From assembly GCF_047425875.1 (NCBI RefSeq), contig NZ_CP179727.1, positions 1,364,001 through 1,428,000 of the forward strand: 64,000 bases of DNA, written 5' to 3'. The notes under the pieces are model-generated. The model had not been told where the DNA came from and did no database searches. It worked only from the letters and a program-made list of their open reading frames with translations. Of the stretch, positions 36,809-45,408 are shown piece after piece; position 1 is the stretch's first letter, and the number at the start of each line of letters is the position of its first letter. The position numbers and the translations under genes are program-made. The DNA is from Macrococcoides animalis. Lineage in GTDB: Bacteria; Bacillota; Bacilli; Staphylococcales; Staphylococcaceae.

Positions 36809-37977
36809 AGGACACCTTCTTCTACTAGTATATTTAAAAATATGTTCAGAGCATCATTCATTGCAGACTCATCGAAATCAAATAATGGATGATGATGTGG
36901 CGCAGTGATTCCTCTTGATTGATTGCCTGCTGCTGTGAAAAAGAATGCACCTGGTTTATGTTGTAAATAGTATGAGAAGTCTTCGCCAATCATGACTTGC
37001 TCCATTTCTTTAAATGGAAGGCCAGCTCTTTTAGTCGCACGTTTAATCACATCCACACAGCTATTATGGTTGATTACTGCTGGATAGCCATTCACATAAT
37101 CGAATGTGTAAGTAATACCTTTGGCAATCGATAAACCTTTTAATTCATTCTCTATTGTTATACGAATCAATGCTTTTATTTCTGGGTCAAATGTACGCAC
37201 TGTACCTGTACAAAATGCTTGGTCACTGATTACGTTAAATGCATCACCAGCTTTTACTTTACCAACTGTTACGACTGCTTCACTTGTGGGAGCAACCGTA
37301 CGTGATACAATTGTTTGGATATTCGTAATGAATGTGGCCATTGCAACGATTGCGTCAATGGCTGTATCAGGATGTGCACCGTGTCCACCTTTACCTTGAA
37401 TCGTAATATTGAACAAATCAGGGCTCGCGAGTAATGCGTCATATTTACTATGCACAGCACCGTGCTCGAATGGTGACCATAGATGGTTGCCATATACACG
37501 GTCAACACCATCTAGAGCTCCATCATTTGTCATCGGTTCTGCACCACCAGGCGCAAGTTCTTCGCCAAATTGGAAAAGCAATACGACTGAACCATTTATA
37601 TTATCGACATGCGCATTTAATATACGTGCAACACCAAGAAGAATTGAAGTATGACCATCATGCCCACAGGCATGCATAACACCGTCAGTTTGCGATTGGT
37701 ATTCGACTTCTTTTTGATCTTGAATTGGGAGTGCATCGAAGTCTGCGCGGAGCGCGATAGAAGGACCATGTCCATTCTTAATTGTAGCGACTAAACCTTT
37801 TCCACCAACATGTTCTCGAATCTTAAAATGTTTCAGTTGTTGGAGTTGTTCTAAAATATACGCATAAGTGTTTGTTTCTTCAAATGATAATTCTGGATGC
37901 ATATGCAAAAACCTACGATCTTTAATCAGTTGTTCTGTTTCTTTTTCTACAAGTTGTTGGATATCCAGGTCGCTCAC
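36805..37977 (-). CDS. M20 family amidohydrolase, copy 3 (first in operon, start uncertain)
   Basis: 390 residues if started at the GTG (37975-37977). This GTG abuts AAAGGA, too close for a usual ribosome site. A CTG at 37966-37968 (residue 4) lies seven bases after GGAGTGAG and would give a start length like that of copy 1. Catalytic HACGHDGHTS is intact; the second site reads FQFGEE where copies 1 and 2 have HQHAEE. The glutamates needed for catalysis remain, so it is probably active with a different pocket. Confidence 0.85.
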   Translation of the reverse strand: MSDLDIQQLVEKETEQLIKDRRFLHMHPELSFEETNTYAYILEQLQQLKHFKIREHVGGKGLVATIKNGHGPSIALRADFDALPIQDQKEVEYQSQTDGVMHACGHDGHTSILLGVARILNAHVDNINGSVVLLFQFGEELAPGGAEPMTNDGALDGVDRVYGNHLWSPFEHGAVHSKYDALLASPDLFNITIQGKGGHGAHPDTAIDAIVAMATFITNIQTIVSRTVAPTSEAVVTVGKVKAGDAFNVISDQAFCTGTVRTFDPEIKALIRITIENELKGLSIAKGITYTFDYVNGYPAVINHNSCVDVIKRATKRAGLPFKEMEQVMIGEDFSYYLQHKPGAFFFTAAGNQSRGITAPHHHPLFDFDESAMNDALNIFLNILVEEGVL

Positions 37978-38125
37978 TCCTTTAAAGTATAATGTTATAA
38001 GTGTATCAAAGATTTTAGAATATTTAAACTTCTTAAACTGGAAGAAACCATTTACTGATTCAATAGAAGTTCATTTTTAGTTATGATATGATGTAAATGA
38101 AAATTACATTAAAGGGGTGCTTAAC

Positions 38126-39316
38126 ATGTCAAAAATATTACAACAGTTCTTAACAGAAAATCTAGATAATTTAAAAAATAATGGATTATACAACGAAATC
38201 AATGTTGTTGAAGGTGCAAATGGCACTATTATTAAAGTAAATGGGAAAGATTTAATTAACCTTTCTTCAAATAACTACTTAGGATTAGCAACGAACGACC
38301 GTATGAAAGAAGTTGCAAAAGCAGCTGTAGATTCACATGGAGTAGGTGCAGGTGCGGTACGTACAATTAACGGTACATTAGACTTACACGTACAATTAGA
38401 AGAAAAATTAGCTGAGTTTAAAGGTACTGAAGCAGCTATTGCCTATCAATCAGGCTTTAACTGTAATATGGCAGCAATTAGTGCTGTTATGAATAAAGAA
38501 GATGCAATTCTTTCAGATGAGTTAAACCATGCATCAATCATTGATGGATGTCGATTATCTAAAGCAAAAATTATCCGTGTTAATCACTCAGATATGGAAG
38601 ATCTACGTGCGAAAGCAAAAGAAGCAGTTGAATCAGGATTATACAAAAAAGTAATGTATATTACTGACGGTGTATTTTCAATGGACGGGGATGTTGCCAA
38701 ATTACCTGAAATCGTTGAAATCGCTGAAGAATTTGGTTTAATCACATACGTTGATGATGCACATGGATCAGGTGTAATGGGCAAAGGTGCTGGAACGGTT
38801 AAACACTTTGGTTTACAAGATAAGATTGACTTCCAAATTGGTACATTATCTAAAGCCATCGGTGTGGTCGGTGGATATGTTGCAGGAACTAAAGACTTAA
38901 TAGACTGGTTAAAGGTTGCATCACGTCCATTTTTATTTTCAACATCATTAGCACCATCAGACACACGTGCAATTACTGAAGCAATTGACATCTTAATGGA
39001 GTCTACTGAATTACATGATAAGTTATGGGAGAACGGTAACTACTTAAAAGACGGGCTTAAAAGCTTAGGATTTGATATCGGACATTCAGAAACACCAATC
39101 ACACCATGTATTATTGGTGATGAAAAGACGACACAAGAATTCTCTAAGCGTTTAATGGAAGAAGGAGTGTACGCGAAATCTATCGTCTTCCCAACAGTAC
39201 CAAAAGGGACTGGTCGTGTGCGTAACATGCCAACAGCTGCACATACGAAAGAAATGTTAGACGCGGCTTTAGAAATTTATGCGCGTGTAGGTAAAGAATT
39301 GAAGATTATCCAATAA
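38126..39316 (+). CDS. kbl: Kbl, glycine C-acetyltransferase (2-amino-3-ketobutyrate CoA ligase)
   Basis: PLP enzyme of the alpha-oxoamine synthase family, 396 residues. It splits 2-amino-3-oxobutyrate with CoA into glycine and acetyl-CoA. VDDAHGSGVMG and the PLP lysine in TLSKAIGVVGGY are clear. AAAGGGGTG precedes the ATG. Together with the next gene it forms the threonine-to-glycine route, although a terminator separates them. Confidence 0.92.
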   Translation: MSKILQQFLTENLDNLKNNGLYNEINVVEGANGTIIKVNGKDLINLSSNNYLGLATNDRMKEVAKAAVDSHGVGAGAVRTINGTLDLHVQLEEKLAEFKGTEAAIAYQSGFNCNMAAISAVMNKEDAILSDELNHASIIDGCRLSKAKIIRVNHSDMEDLRAKAKEAVESGLYKKVMYITDGVFSMDGDVAKLPEIVEIAEEFGLITYVDDAHGSGVMGKGAGTVKHFGLQDKIDFQIGTLSKAIGVVGGYVAGTKDLIDWLKVASRPFLFSTSLAPSDTRAITEAIDILMESTELHDKLWENGNYLKDGLKSLGFDIGHSETPITPCIIGDEKTTQEFSKRLMEEGVYAKSIVFPTVPKGTGRVRNMPTAAHTKEMLDAALEIYARVGKELKIIQ

Positions 39317-39333
39317 TAAAATGCACAAATCAC

Positions 39334-39363
39334 AAAAGAGTGGGAATTTCCCACTCTTTTTTC
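39334..39363 (+). terminator. terminator of kbl
   Basis: AAAAGAGTGGGA pairs with TCCCACTCTTTT around a three-base loop; T-run follows. Confidence 0.92.
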
Positions 39364-39432
39364 TGTTTATCCCTAATGGACATGTAAACGGTTTTATTAT
39401 AGAATGAATGTGCGAATAATAAAAATATACCG

Positions 39433-39459
39433 CAATTGTACTTCTTGAAAATACAATTG
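39433..39459. promoter_or_regulatory. inverted repeat upstream of tdh
   Basis: CAATTGTA (39433-39440) and its exact complement TACAATTG (39452-39459) flank an 11-base centre, just upstream of the AAAAGGAG ribosome site. It could be an operator or a leader hairpin. Confidence 0.5.
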
Positions 39460-39476
39460 TGCAAAAGGAGTATAAA

Positions 39477-40430
39477 ATGAAGAGAATTATGATTACAGGG
39501 GCATTAGGCCAAATTGGAACTGAATTAACCTTAAAATTAAGAGAAATCTACGGTGTGGAAAACGTATTAGCAACAGACTTACGTCGACCAGAAGAAGGTT
39601 CAAAAGTATTAGATGGACCATTCGAAGAGCTAGATGTTACAGATGCTGAAAAAATGGAAAAATTAGCAGGTGAATTCAAGGCAGATACAATCATGCATAT
39701 GGCAGCTTTATTATCGGCGACAGCTGAGAAAAATCCAGTGTTTGCTTGGAACTTAAACATGGGTGGCTTGTTAAACGCATTAGAAGTTGCACGAAAATAT
39801 AATATGCAATTCTTCACGCCATCTTCAATTGGTGCATTTGGACCAAGCACACCAGCTGACAATACACCACAAATAACAATTCAACGTCCTACAACAATGT
39901 ATGGTGTAAATAAAGTATCTGGTGAATTATTATGTGATTACTACTACCACAGGTTCGGCTTAGATACACGTGGTGTACGTTTTCCTGGCCTTATTTCGCA
40001 CGTTAAAGAACCGGGTGGAGGTACTACAGATTACGCAGTAGAAATATACTTTAAAGCCGTACGTGAAGGTAAATACACATCATACATCGGTAAAGATACG
40101 TTTATGGATATGATGTTTATGGATGATGCAATTGAAGCAATCATTCAATTAATGGAAGCACCAGCTGAGAACTTAATCGATCGTAACGCATTCAACGTTA
40201 CTGCAATGAGTATCGATCCTGAAATGGTTGCTAAAAGCATTAGAAAGTATATTCCGGACTTTGAATTAGATTATGATGTTGATTCAGTTCGTCAAGGGAT
40301 TGCAGAAAGCTGGCCAAACTCAATCGATTCAACTGAAGCGAAAAAGCAATGGGGATTCAATCCTAAATTCGATTTAGACAAAATGACCCAAGAAATGTTA
40401 AAAGCGATTAAAGAGAAAGAAGCGAAATAA
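39477..40430 (+). CDS. L-threonine 3-dehydrogenase, extended SDR type
   Basis: 317-residue NAD-dependent epimerase/SDR protein: Rossmann GALGQIGTEL at the N-terminus and catalytic YGVNK. SDR-type threonine dehydrogenases have this architecture and sit beside kbl in many bacteria and in S. aureus, so threonine oxidation to 2-amino-3-oxobutyrate is the likely reaction. The ATG at 39477 follows AAAAGGAG; the upstream TTG extension is rejected. Confidence 0.82.
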   Translation: MKRIMITGALGQIGTELTLKLREIYGVENVLATDLRRPEEGSKVLDGPFEELDVTDAEKMEKLAGEFKADTIMHMAALLSATAEKNPVFAWNLNMGGLLNALEVARKYNMQFFTPSSIGAFGPSTPADNTPQITIQRPTTMYGVNKVSGELLCDYYYHRFGLDTRGVRFPGLISHVKEPGGGTTDYAVEIYFKAVREGKYTSYIGKDTFMDMMFMDDAIEAIIQLMEAPAENLIDRNAFNVTAMSIDPEMVAKSIRKYIPDFELDYDVDSVRQGIAESWPNSIDSTEAKKQWGFNPKFDLDKMTQEMLKAIKEKEAK

Positions 40431-40444
40431 ACATAATTTTATAT

Positions 40445-40477
40445 GAGCAGACCTATTAATAGGGTCTGCTCTTTTTT
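40445..40477 (+). terminator. terminator of tdh
   Basis: GAGCAGAC pairs with GTCTGCTC, extended inward by CCTATT/AATAGG with a one-base bulge; TTTTTT follows. Confidence 0.9.
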
Positions 40478-40523
40478 GTAAGCGTTTTATTTATTAATAA
40501 ATTATGAATATTCGGATAATTCC

Positions 40524-40551
40524 TTGAAATGTCCCTCAAGTTTGTTATACT
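40524..40551 (+). promoter_or_regulatory. promoter of ilvE, overlapped by an inverted repeat
   Basis: TTGAAA, 16-base spacer, TATACT. TCAAGT (40536-40541) and its complement ACTTGA (40549-40554) flank and overlap the -10 box, a possible repressor site. It does not look like a CodY box. Confidence 0.6.
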
Positions 40552-40582
40552 TGAAAGCATTAAAATAGCTGGAGGAGATAAT

Positions 40583-41653
40583 ATGACAGATTTTAAAATT
40601 GAAAAACGTGAACAACTAAAAGAGAAGCCAAAAGGAGAAGCGTTAGGTTTCGGACGTTTTTTTACGGATTATATGTTCAGTATGGATTATACAGAGGATA
40701 AAGGATGGCATGATGCTAGTATTGTACCTTATCAAAATATTGAAATGTCGCCTGCATCTCAAAGTATCCATTATGGACAGTCTGTTTTTGAGGGTTTAAA
40801 GGCATATCGTACAGCTGAAGGAGTACAATTATTCCGTCCTGATCAAAATTTCAAACGTATCAATCAATCTCTTGCGCGTTTGGATATGCCTCAAATCGAT
40901 GAAGCACTAGCATTAGAAGGTTTAAAGGAGCTTGTCAATTTAGAAGCGGATTGGGTGCCAACTGAGCCAGGTCAATCTCTTTATATTCGTCCTTTCGTAT
41001 TTGCAACGGAACCATTTTTAGGTGTCCGTCCTGCAAATCAGTATAAATTTTTAATTATCTTATCTCCAGTAGGTGCATATTATGGTGATGGTCAATTACA
41101 ACCGACAAAGATCTACGTAGAAGATGAATACGTACGTGCAGTGCGTGGTGGTGTTGGATTCGCTAAAGTTGCCGGGAACTATGCGGCGAGTCTTTTAGCA
41201 CAATCTAAAGCAGCTAAACTCGGATATGACCAAGTGCTTTGGCTAGATGGAGTTGAACAAAAGTATGTTGAAGAAGTGGGAAGCATGAATATCTTCTTTG
41301 TATATGGCAATAAACTAGTGACACCAGCACTTAACGGCAGTATCTTACCAGGGATTACACGTCAATCAATATTAGAATTAGGTCAAAGTTTAGGATATGA
41401 AGTGGAAGAACGTAAGATTTCTGTTGATGAAGTATTTGATGATGCGAAAAGTGGTAAGATTACAGAAATTTTTGGTTCAGGGACAGCAGTTGTTGTATCA
41501 CCAGTCGGTGAAATTAAATATAAAGAAGAAGTAGCTGTGATAAATGAATATCAAACAGGTGACGTTACAAATAAACTTTATACCGCTTACACAGCGATTC
41601 AAAATGGAACAGCAGAAGACAAATTTGGTTGGACAGTAAAAGTATCAGAATAA
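40583..41653 (+). CDS. ilvE: IlvE, branched-chain amino acid aminotransferase
   Basis: 356 residues, fold-type IV PLP enzyme interconverting leucine, isoleucine and valine with their keto acids. The PLP lysine is in GFAKVAGNYAASLLAQ; EEVGSMNIFFVY and LNGSILPGITRQS follow. The ATG at 40583 follows GGAGGAG; the N-terminal extension from 40529 contains the promoter and is rejected. A permease gene follows 12 bases later. Confidence 0.95.
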   Translation: MTDFKIEKREQLKEKPKGEALGFGRFFTDYMFSMDYTEDKGWHDASIVPYQNIEMSPASQSIHYGQSVFEGLKAYRTAEGVQLFRPDQNFKRINQSLARLDMPQIDEALALEGLKELVNLEADWVPTEPGQSLYIRPFVFATEPFLGVRPANQYKFLIILSPVGAYYGDGQLQPTKIYVEDEYVRAVRGGVGFAKVAGNYAASLLAQSKAAKLGYDQVLWLDGVEQKYVEEVGSMNIFFVYGNKLVTPALNGSILPGITRQSILELGQSLGYEVEERKISVDEVFDDAKSGKITEIFGSGTAVVVSPVGEIKYKEEVAVINEYQTGDVTNKLYTAYTAIQNGTAEDKFGWTVKVSE

Positions 41654-41665
41654 GGGGGTTCATCT

Positions 41666-42700
41666 ATGACAGAAAAAGTAAAAAAGCAATCATATTTTAT
41701 GAATAGAATGGAAAAAGGAGCAGGGGGTATTTCAGCAGCGATTCTTGTTTCTTTAGGGATTGGATTATTACTAAAATCTGTCGGTGGATTATTCCATATT
41801 GATTTACTTGTAATGATTGGTACAATCGCAACATACTTAATGACACCCGCTTTAGGTGGTGCAATCGCAGTGAGTTTAGGTGCAAACGGTTTAACCATTG
41901 TTTCAAGTATGATTAGTGCAGCGATTGGTGGTAATGCTATAACACAAGCAGGGGATTCTTTCAATATTGTTACCGGTGAACCGATTGGTGCAATATTAGC
42001 AGCAATCATTGCTACATTTGTAGGCAAGAAAGTAACAGGTAAGACATTTCTTGATTTAATGGCTGTTCCGTTATCTAGTGTATTGGCAGGCAGTATCGCA
42101 GGATTCTATTTATCGAAAATAATTTCACCAACATTAATAACGATTTCTAAGTTTATTACTTCTACAGTAGGCAACCAGCCACTTGTCACGTCAGTGGTTA
42201 TCGCGATTGTGTTTGCAGTACTTGTCATGACACCCGCATCAAGTGCAGCGCTTGCTGTTGCTTTACAACTCGATCCACATGCATCAAGTGCAGCACTTGT
42301 GGGTATTTCAGCTCAATTTGTCGGATATACAGCAATGAGCTTCAAAGAAAATGATTTAGGTGGATTTTTAGCACAATCAATTTGTACACCCAAAGTACAG
42401 TTTCCGAACATCGTTAAGAATCCATCGGTAACAATTGCACCACTTATTGCAGCTGCAGTCGCAGGTCCAGTTGCTGTACTTGTGTTCGATATGAAATTGC
42501 CCTATGAAATTGCAGGACTTGGATTATGTGCTCTCATTGCACCAATACAGATATTAAATGCACAGGGATTAGGTGTATTAATGCAGTTCATTATTGCTGG
42601 CATAATAGTACCACTCATTGTGACCTTACTTGTTCATTATTTGGTAATGAAGCCGAAACGATTTGTTAAAACTGGTGATTTACATTTAGAAGTGAATTAA
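41666..42700 (+). CDS. EIIC-like membrane permease (PTS_EIIC_2-type)
   Basis: 344 residues with about ten hydrophobic helices and repeated Gly/Ala-rich segments (TPALGGAIAVSLGANGL, MTPASSAALAVALQL). It resembles EIIC_2 family membrane proteins annotated as PTS sugar IIC. No EIIA or EIIB partner is near, and phosphotransferase domains are absent, so it may not be a sugar transporter. Being 12 bases after ilvE with AAGGGGG as site, it is likely co-transcribed. Confidence 0.7.
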   Translation: MTEKVKKQSYFMNRMEKGAGGISAAILVSLGIGLLLKSVGGLFHIDLLVMIGTIATYLMTPALGGAIAVSLGANGLTIVSSMISAAIGGNAITQAGDSFNIVTGEPIGAILAAIIATFVGKKVTGKTFLDLMAVPLSSVLAGSIAGFYLSKIISPTLITISKFITSTVGNQPLVTSVVIAIVFAVLVMTPASSAALAVALQLDPHASSAALVGISAQFVGYTAMSFKENDLGGFLAQSICTPKVQFPNIVKNPSVTIAPLIAAAVAGPVAVLVFDMKLPYEIAGLGLCALIAPIQILNAQGLGVLMQFIIAGIIVPLIVTLLVHYLVMKPKRFVKTGDLHLEVN

Positions 42701-42749
42701 TTTTTGTCTTCATTTATAATAAAGAAAACATATGAATGGAGTGTATCAG

Positions 42750-43442
42750 TTGGTGAAGTTAATTGTGTTTGATAAAGATGGTACTTTAATGGAGCTCGGT
42801 CACCCAATAGTGAAGCTTGCAGATGATTTAATTAATGAATTTTCAGTACGAACGAATATGCATGTGCCAAAATCTGAAATTAAAGATGCATTTGGGATAG
42901 TAGATGATAAGATTGATCAAGCAATGGGATCCAATAAAACAAAGACAATCGTATCAAGCTTAGAAAAATTACCGAACGGTGATGAGATGGTCAATTGGTT
43001 ACTTCAAAAGATTGAACATTTAACGTCTGACAATGAAGAAGAAGATATTACAATAATTGAAGGTATTGCAAAGACATTAAAAATATTGCATGACAAAGGG
43101 TACAAACTTGCAATCGTGTCAGCTGATGATACTGCATCAATGGATTTATTTGTAGATAAATATAGTATCCGTGAATATTTTGATTTAATTGTTACAAGCG
43201 ATTCGTCAGAGTACCATAAACCACAAAAAGAATTACTTCAAGAAATTATGAATCACTTCAATATCGCAGCAAATGATACGATGATGGTGGGCGATACCGA
43301 AATGGATATCGCACTTGGTCGTAACGGAGCGGCGGGTAAAGTGGTCGGTGTTTTATCTGGCTCGGGTGATGCTGAGGACTTGCGCAATGCAGATGTAGTG
43401 CTAGCAAGCGTTGCTGATATGGTTAATGAGCTAGATTTATAG
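42750..43442 (+). CDS. HAD-superfamily phosphatase (phosphoglycolate phosphatase-like)
   Basis: 230 residues. Motif I DKDGTL, motif II VSADD, motif III lysine (YHKPQKE) and motif IV GDTEMDI define a HAD hydrolase with an alpha-helical cap. Substrate unknown. TTG start at 42750, six bases after GGAGTG; the ATG at 42732 includes that site. Confidence 0.85.
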   Translation: MVKLIVFDKDGTLMELGHPIVKLADDLINEFSVRTNMHVPKSEIKDAFGIVDDKIDQAMGSNKTKTIVSSLEKLPNGDEMVNWLLQKIEHLTSDNEEEDITIIEGIAKTLKILHDKGYKLAIVSADDTASMDLFVDKYSIREYFDLIVTSDSSEYHKPQKELLQEIMNHFNIAANDTMMVGDTEMDIALGRNGAAGKVVGVLSGSGDAEDLRNADVVLASVADMVNELDL

Positions 43443-43489
43443 ATTGAAGATTGACACGAAGTTGATAAAAGACTTCCTAAAATAATCAA

Positions 43490-43530
43490 AATGGCATGAT
43501 ATCATTTTTTGATATCATGCCATTTTTTAT
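43490..43530. terminator. bidirectional terminator between HAD gene and dck
   Basis: ATGGCATGATATCA and its complement TGATATCATGCCAT form a perfect stem around a T loop; T-run on the right and A-run on the left. Confidence 0.92.
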
Positions 43531-44186
43531 TATCTTTTATGCACTTCACGGTGTGTTTCAATAACTTTTGCTATTTTTTGAATGACTGGATCAAGCGAGT
43601 GAATATCTTTATAGACATCATATTCGTTAATATTTACCCGTACGACTGGACAAGCATTAAAGCCATCTATCCATTTTTCATAACGGGCGAATAGTGAACG
43701 CCAGTATGCTTCATCTGTTTCGATTTCCATTTGACGACCACGTTCAGCAATACGATTAATGACTGCTTCGTAATCACATTCTAAATAAATCAAACAATCT
43801 GGTTTTGGGAAGTAAGGTGTCATGACCATTGCTTCATATAATTCGTAGTACGTTTTGAAGTCTTCAGCGGTCATCGTTCCGCCTTCTTCATGCATTTTTG
43901 CAAAGATATCAACGTCTTCGTAAATTGAGCGGTCTTGAATAAAACCACCACCGTATTCAAACATTCGCTTTTGTTCTTTAAATCGTTCAGCTAAGAAATA
44001 TATTTGCAAATGAAAACTCCAACGATCGAAATCCGCATAAAATTTTTCTAAATACGGATTGTTATCTACTTTTTCGAAAGAAGTTTTAAAGTTTAATTTT
44101 TCTGCTAAAGCTTTCGTTAAAGAAGATTTGCCGACACCTACTGTGCCTGCGATTGTAATAATTGCATCATTTGGTATTTGGTACAT
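43530..44186 (-). CDS. dck: Deoxynucleoside kinase, Dck-like
   Basis: 218 residues. P-loop GTVGVGKSS, the ERF and QDRSIYEDVDIFA substrate site and RIAERGR lid. Pattern matches B. subtilis Dck (deoxyadenosine/deoxycytidine kinase). I chose the ATG at 44186, eight bases after GGAG; the longer TTG form begins in that site. It overlaps the dgk end by 20 bases. Confidence 0.88.
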   Translation of the reverse strand: MYQIPNDAIITIAGTVGVGKSSLTKALAEKLNFKTSFEKVDNNPYLEKFYADFDRWSFHLQIYFLAERFKEQKRMFEYGGGFIQDRSIYEDVDIFAKMHEEGGTMTAEDFKTYYELYEAMVMTPYFPKPDCLIYLECDYEAVINRIAERGRQMEIETDEAYWRSLFARYEKWIDGFNACPVVRVNINEYDVYKDIHSLDPVIQKIAKVIETHREVHKR

Positions 44187-44787
44187 TGTGATCTCCAATT
44201 CTCGCAGTAATGCGTTCTAATATTTGTTTAAAGTCTGCTTGGTTATTGACGAAATCAATGTTGGTTGTATCGATTAATAGTGTTGTGTGACTATCTTTCA
44301 TCGATTCATAAACATTTTTATAATCCTCAGTTAACTTGATTAAATAGTCATCTTCTATGATTTGTTCAAAATCACGTGCACGCTTTTCAATGCGTGTCTT
44401 CAAGGTATCAAGTTCTGCTGTAAGAAAAATCGTTGCATCGGGTTTTCTAATATCTTCTGTTAAGATATCGTAAATACGAATAAATTTATCGTATTCTTTT
44501 TCGTTTAAAGTATTTCTGGCAAATACTTTATTTTTTAATATATGGTAGTCACTGACGACAGCAGTATTTTCGTTTAACTCACTTAATTCTTTGTATCGAT
44601 GACATAAGAAAAACATCTCGGTTTGAAAACTCCATTTTTCAATATCAGCATAGAAGTCTGATAAAAATGGGTTTTCTTCTACGATTTCGTACATCGCAGG
44701 TACACCTAGATGTTTAGAAAGTAATGTTGTTAAAGAACTTTTGCCGACACCAATAGGACCTTCAATTGCAATATATAAAGGTGTCAT
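44167..44787 (-). CDS. dgk: Deoxynucleoside kinase, Dgk-like
   Basis: 206 residues. P-loop EGPIGVGKSS, WSFQTEMFFLCHRYKEL and DYHILKNKVFA match B. subtilis Dgk (deoxyguanosine kinase). The ATG at 44787 follows AGAGGAG. The upstream hydrophobic extension in the same frame is non-coding promoter region. First gene of a dgk-dck pair. Confidence 0.88.
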   Translation of the reverse strand: MTPLYIAIEGPIGVGKSSLTTLLSKHLGVPAMYEIVEENPFLSDFYADIEKWSFQTEMFFLCHRYKELSELNENTAVVSDYHILKNKVFARNTLNEKEYDKFIRIYDILTEDIRKPDATIFLTAELDTLKTRIEKRARDFEQIIEDDYLIKLTEDYKNVYESMKDSHTTLLIDTTNIDFVNNQADFKQILERITARIGDHNVPNTK

Positions 44788-44859
44788 ATTAATCTCCTCT
44801 AATGTAGAATAAAATAGTATATGTATTGTAACACAAATTAATATGAGGTGGACGAAAAT

Positions 44860-45333
44860 TTGAATCATGAAATTTATATGAACTTTGCGATTGAAGAAGC
44901 GAAGAAAGCTTTAGCAATAGATGAAGTACCAATTGGTGCCGTTATTGTACACCATGGAGAAGTGATTGGAGCAGGATATAATACACGAGAATCTGAACAA
45001 AATCCAATCCATCATGCAGAGATGATGGCGATTCAAAAGGCAAGTGAGCATCTTGGGTCATGGCGATTAGAAGAATGTGTATTATATGTCACACTGGAAC
45101 CTTGTGTGATGTGTAGTGGTGCGATTGTGATGAGTAGAATACCAATAGTAGTATACGGTGCACATGATCCTAAAGGTGGATGTAGTGGTAGTTTAATGAA
45201 CTTACTGAATCAACCAACATTTAATCATCGTGCAACTGTTATTAGCGGGATTTGCCATGATGAGTGTAGTAGATTGTTAACGGATTTCTTTAAATCACTT
45301 AGAAATAAAAAATTACTCAAAAAACAAAAATGA
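44860..45333 (+). CDS. tadA: TadA, tRNA adenosine-34 deaminase
   Basis: 157 residues; makes inosine at the wobble position of tRNA-Arg(ACG). Zinc and catalytic residues His52-Ala-Glu54 (HHAEMM) and PCVMC (Cys82, Cys85) are intact, as is the DPKGGCSGSLMNLL core. TTG start at 44860 gives MNHEIYMNFA, aligned with relatives and eight bases after GAGGTGG; an ATG at 44878 is possible. Confidence 0.93.
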   Translation: MNHEIYMNFAIEEAKKALAIDEVPIGAVIVHHGEVIGAGYNTRESEQNPIHHAEMMAIQKASEHLGSWRLEECVLYVTLEPCVMCSGAIVMSRIPIVVYGAHDPKGGCSGSLMNLLNQPTFNHRATVISGICHDECSRLLTDFFKSLRNKKLLKKQK

Positions 45334-45408
45334 TTTAAGAGTGATTAATTTTAGATAATACTTTAATTTTTTGTTAAACTAAAGATATTCAAACAAGGAG
45401 ATGAGCCC

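Noticed and set aside
44788..44868. hydrophobic N-terminal extension of Dgk
   Set aside because: The ATG at 44787 has a strong AGAGGAG site and begins the family sequence; the extension overlaps the divergent promoter region.
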